Source of the DNA: Candidatus Aminicenantota bacterium
GTDB taxonomy: Bacteria; Acidobacteriota; Aminicenantia; Aminicenantales; Aminicenantaceae
NCBI GenBank assembly: GCA_030617525.1
Contig: JAUWVG010000097.1
Coordinates: forward strand, 1-7,536
Length of the DNA: 7,536 bases
Direction of reading: 5' to 3'
The translations under genes were made by a program, and so were the position numbers. Positions 5,923 through 7,536 of the stretch are shown here, piece by piece. The first letter of the stretch is position 1. Every line of letters begins with the position of its first letter. The notes beneath the pieces were generated by a model. That model saw only the letters and a list, made by a program, of their open reading frames with translations, ran no database searches and was not told the DNA's origin.

Positions 5923-6818
5923 TTATTTCTCTTTGGATACCTGATTAATTCTGATAAGCGGATCTTTTTATCAATCCCTTCCTTTCGATCTCTCTCACTC
6001 CAAATAAAAGGCACAGATGGAAAATCTTCATGTGAATCCATTTCTTTTTTGATTCTTGTTATCTCTTTGATGTTTTTAAGGAAGACATCAACGATAGCAG
6101 GATCAAAATGTTGCCCTCGTGCCAGCTTGATGATCTCAATGGCTGCCTCTATTGGGTACGGTTCTTTATAGGGACGTTTCGAAGTGAGTGCATCGAAGAC
6201 ATCAACTAATCCGACTATTCTACCCACAATCGGTATTTTCTTTCCTGAAAGACCGTGTGGATACCCTTTGCCATTCCATTTTTCATGGTGGGTGAGGGCA
6301 ATCTGTTGAGCAACTTTTAAAATCTTTGCTTTAGAACCAGCTAAAATTTTTGCTCCTATTACAGTATGCTGAGTCATAATCTCGAATTCTTCATCTGATA
6401 GTTTCCCTGGTTTAGTCAAAATATTGTCTGGAACGCCGATTTTCCCTACATCATGCATCGGAGTGGCATATTTTATATTCTGAACAACTTCAGCAGGCAG
6501 CCCCAGTTTTTCTGCAAGCAGGGTACTGTATCTACTCATTCGCACAATGTGATTGCCGGTTTCTTGATCTTTGTATTCTGCCGCCAGAACAAGACGGTGT
6601 ATGGTATCAAGATATGATTCCCGTAATTCTATGTTTTTATCTCTCAACTCTTTAATCGTATTATTAAGCGCCTCGGCATATTTAATAAGCTGCTTTTGAG
6701 AAACCTCAAGTTCCTTTTTTTTCTTCTCTTTAGACTTATAAAGATCAGAAAGGTCTTTTGCATATTTTTTTAATTGTTCTGAATTTGAAGAACTCTTCAT
6801 CTTGCTTTTTTTATCCAA
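5919..6818 (-). CDS. HD-GYP domain protein, predicted c-di-GMP phosphodiesterase, with N-terminal coiled coil
   Basis: The family hydrolyses cyclic di-GMP, lowering the cellular level of this messenger. The 299-residue protein begins with a Lys-rich, heptad-like coiled coil (about 13-68), then the HD-GYP domain (about 69-255) and a polar tail. The metal and catalytic residues look complete: E81 and H90 (E...GNH), H122-D123 in HDVGKIGVPD, H151, H177-H178-E179, then GKGYP (183-187) and D206 in VDVFDALTSKRPYK. The typical WDG before GYP reads WNG. The start is TTG at 6816-6818, chosen because GGAGG (6825-6829) lies 6 nt upstream, while the next ATG (6798-6800) lacks a ribosome site. The start overlaps the receiver gene by 8 nt and the stop overlaps the kinase ATG. 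RpfG-type enzymes carry a fused receiver, but here it is the separate neighbouring gene. Enzyme activity is expected, not shown. Confidence 0.92.
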   Translation of the reverse strand: MDKKSKMKSSSNSEQLKKYAKDLSDLYKSKEKKKKELEVSQKQLIKYAEALNNTIKELRDKNIELRESYLDTIHRLVLAAEYKDQETGNHIVRMSRYSTLLAEKLGLPAEVVQNIKYATPMHDVGKIGVPDNILTKPGKLSDEEFEIMTQHTVIGAKILAGSKAKILKVAQQIALTHHEKWNGKGYPHGLSGKKIPIVGRIVGLVDVFDALTSKRPYKEPYPIEAAIEIIKLARGQHFDPAIVDVFLKNIKEITRIKKEMDSHEDFPSVPFIWSERDRKEGIDKKIRLSELIRYPKRNK

Positions 6819-7176
6819 TCATTTCCTCCACTTTCTTAATCAAATCTAAAGGACTGAAGGGCTTTGTAAAATATCCATCCGCCCCTGCTCCAAAGCCTTC
6901 ATCCAAGTCAGTCGTTTGCCCCTTAGCCGTCAACATGATGATCTTGCATTCTTTAGTCTGAGGATTCCCCTTCAATATTCGTGTCGCCTGAAATCCGTCC
7001 ATCTCTCCTGGCATCATGATGTCCATAATCACCAAATCCGGCTTTTCCGCTTTAACGGTCTCAACAGCATCTTGGGCATTTTTTGCCTGCAGGATTTTAT
7101 AGTCCCCTGATCGAAGGGTTATTTCAACCAGTTCCCTTACCTCTTTCTGGTCGTCAACGATTAGAATTTTTTTCAT
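6811..7176 (-). CDS. stand-alone CheY-like response regulator receiver
   Basis: This 121-residue protein is only a receiver domain, with no output module. It has the acidic pair D8-D9 (VDDQ), the phospho-acceptor D52 in VIMDIMMPG, the switch T83 (MLTAKG) and K105-P106 (TKPF), so phosphorylation by a histidine kinase should be possible. The ATG is preceded by an ideal GGAGGT ribosome site 8 nt upstream, located inside the end of the upstream kinase gene; the intergenic gap is 4 nt. Its 3' end overlaps the HD-GYP gene by 8 nt. It lies between two kinase genes and directly before a phosphodiesterase without a receiver, so it probably relays a phosphoryl signal to that enzyme or to another protein by direct contact. 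The family call is very secure and the partner is inferred. Confidence 0.95.
   Translation of the reverse strand: MKKILIVDDQKEVRELVEITLRSGDYKILQAKNAQDAVETVKAEKPDLVIMDIMMPGEMDGFQATRILKGNPQTKECKIIMLTAKGQTTDLDEGFGAGADGYFTKPFSPLDLIKKVEEMIG
6825..6829 (-). promoter_or_regulatory. ribosome binding site that fixes the TTG start of the HD-GYP gene
   Basis: On the minus strand GGAGG stands 6 nt before the TTG at 6816-6818, within the last codons of the receiver gene. The spacing suits TTG. The nearby ATG at 6820-6822 is in the receiver frame, and the ATG at 6798-6800 has no such site. Confidence 0.7.
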
Positions 7177-7180
7177 CCCG

Positions 7181-7536
7181 TTAGACCTCCTTATTGTTTG
7201 ATGCAGTATTCGATTTTAATGGAATCGTGAAACTTACAGTTGTTCCCTTTCCAAGCTCACTCTCTACCCAAACCTTTCCCCCATGGGCTTCTACAAGGTG
7301 TTTGACAATAGTCATCCCCAATCCCGTCCCCGTTGGTGCACAATCTGAAGTGTCGGCTCTGTAGAATTTGTCAAATATTTTGTCCACTTGTTCGGATGTC
7401 ATACCGATGCCCTGATCTTGGACTGAAACCTTGACGTTGTTGTTCACCTTTTTCCACGTTATTTTGATTTCATTTCCTTTCGGGGAGTACTTGATGGCAT
7501 TGTCGATGATGTTCTTAAGAACCTGTTCTATTTTAT
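7181..7536 (-). CDS. histidine kinase, C-terminal HATPase_c part only (5' end beyond window)
   Basis: The reading frame stays open to the right edge of the window, so only the last 117 or so residues are seen. They begin within the N-box region (VLKNIIDNAIKYSPKG), with the Mg-ATP-coordinating Asn in IIDNA. They continue through DQGIGM (G1 box), an F-box-like FDKFYR, GTGLGM (G2 box) and end in a short polar tail. The in-frame GTG at 7445-7447 is internal, because the N-box lies upstream of it. The ATPase end closely resembles that of the complete kinase in the same operon: about 46 of 66 residues are identical from QGIGM to the final IPL/LPL, including a 19-residue identical run starting EAHGGKVW. 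The sensor and HisKA parts are not visible. It is the first seen gene of the operon and a likely phosphodonor for the adjacent receiver. Confidence 0.9.
   Translation of the reverse strand, partial: KIEQVLKNIIDNAIKYSPKGNEIKITWKKVNNNVKVSVQDQGIGMTSEQVDKIFDKFYRADTSDCAPTGTGLGMTIVKHLVEAHGGKVWVESELGKGTTVSFTIPLKSNTASNNKEV
7185..7190 (-). promoter_or_regulatory. strong ribosome binding site of the receiver gene
   Basis: On the minus strand GGAGGT lies 8 nt before the ATG at 7174-7176, within the closing codons of the upstream histidine kinase. It is the best Shine-Dalgarno match I noticed in the window and suggests the receiver is translated efficiently relative to its neighbours. Confidence 0.8.

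Noticed and set aside
6805..6820. Programmed frameshift fusing receiver and HD-GYP across the A-rich stretch
   Set aside because: The receiver TAA comes before the A-run, so slippage there could not bypass the stop.
6820..6822. ATG as HD-GYP start
   Set aside because: It is in the receiver frame and encodes a Met near the end of that protein.
7445..7447. GTG as start of an 88-residue ATPase protein
   Set aside because: Upstream codons to the window edge encode the kinase N-box, so this is an internal Val codon.

Overview
The window looks like chromosomal DNA of moderate to low GC from a Gram-negative bacterium with a heptose-containing lipopolysaccharide (LPS) inner core. The separate heptose kinase and heptose adenylyltransferase genes, the WaaC-like glycosyltransferase and the dense PAS/HD-GYP signalling genes fit environmental lineages such as Desulfobacterota, Nitrospirota, Acidobacteriota or Aminicenantes-like groups. 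The sequence alone does not let me choose between them.

Left part, + strand (1-3249): an LPS-core segment. It has the 3' part of a PfkB-type heptose-7-phosphate kinase (rfaE1), overlapping by 4 nt with the heptose-1-phosphate adenylyltransferase (rfaE2). A 271-nt spacer follows, holding a stem-loop and a pair of long-range inverted repeats. Next come a GT9 heptosyltransferase (waaC-like) and, overlapping it by 8 nt, a membrane methyltransferase of the isoprenylcysteine carboxyl methyltransferase (ICMT)/phospholipid methyltransferase type. Together the first three make ADP-heptose and transfer it to the LPS core. The substrate of the methyltransferase is unknown.

Middle (3250-3921): a 229-nt AT-rich spacer with a weak promoter candidate, a small PilZ-domain gene (a predicted c-di-GMP receptor), and a 113-nt convergent junction without a convincing terminator.

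Right part, - strand (3922-7536): a tightly packed signalling operon read from right to left. It encodes the C-terminal catalytic end of a histidine kinase (cut by the window edge), a stand-alone CheY-like receiver, an HD-GYP phosphodiesterase with an N-terminal coiled coil instead of a receiver domain, and a soluble three-PAS histidine kinase. Gaps are 4 nt or negative throughout, and two excellent Shine-Dalgarno sites lie inside the preceding genes.

The arrangement suggests that the two kinases feed a receiver and a c-di-GMP-degrading enzyme, with the convergent PilZ protein as a possible reader of the same second messenger. I see no CRISPR array, tRNA, rRNA or intact transposase. The items most worth checking are the Cys/His cluster in the first PAS domain of the complete kinase, the split receiver/HD-GYP module between two kinases, the MITE-like inverted repeat, and the altered nucleotide-sugar motif in the heptosyltransferase.
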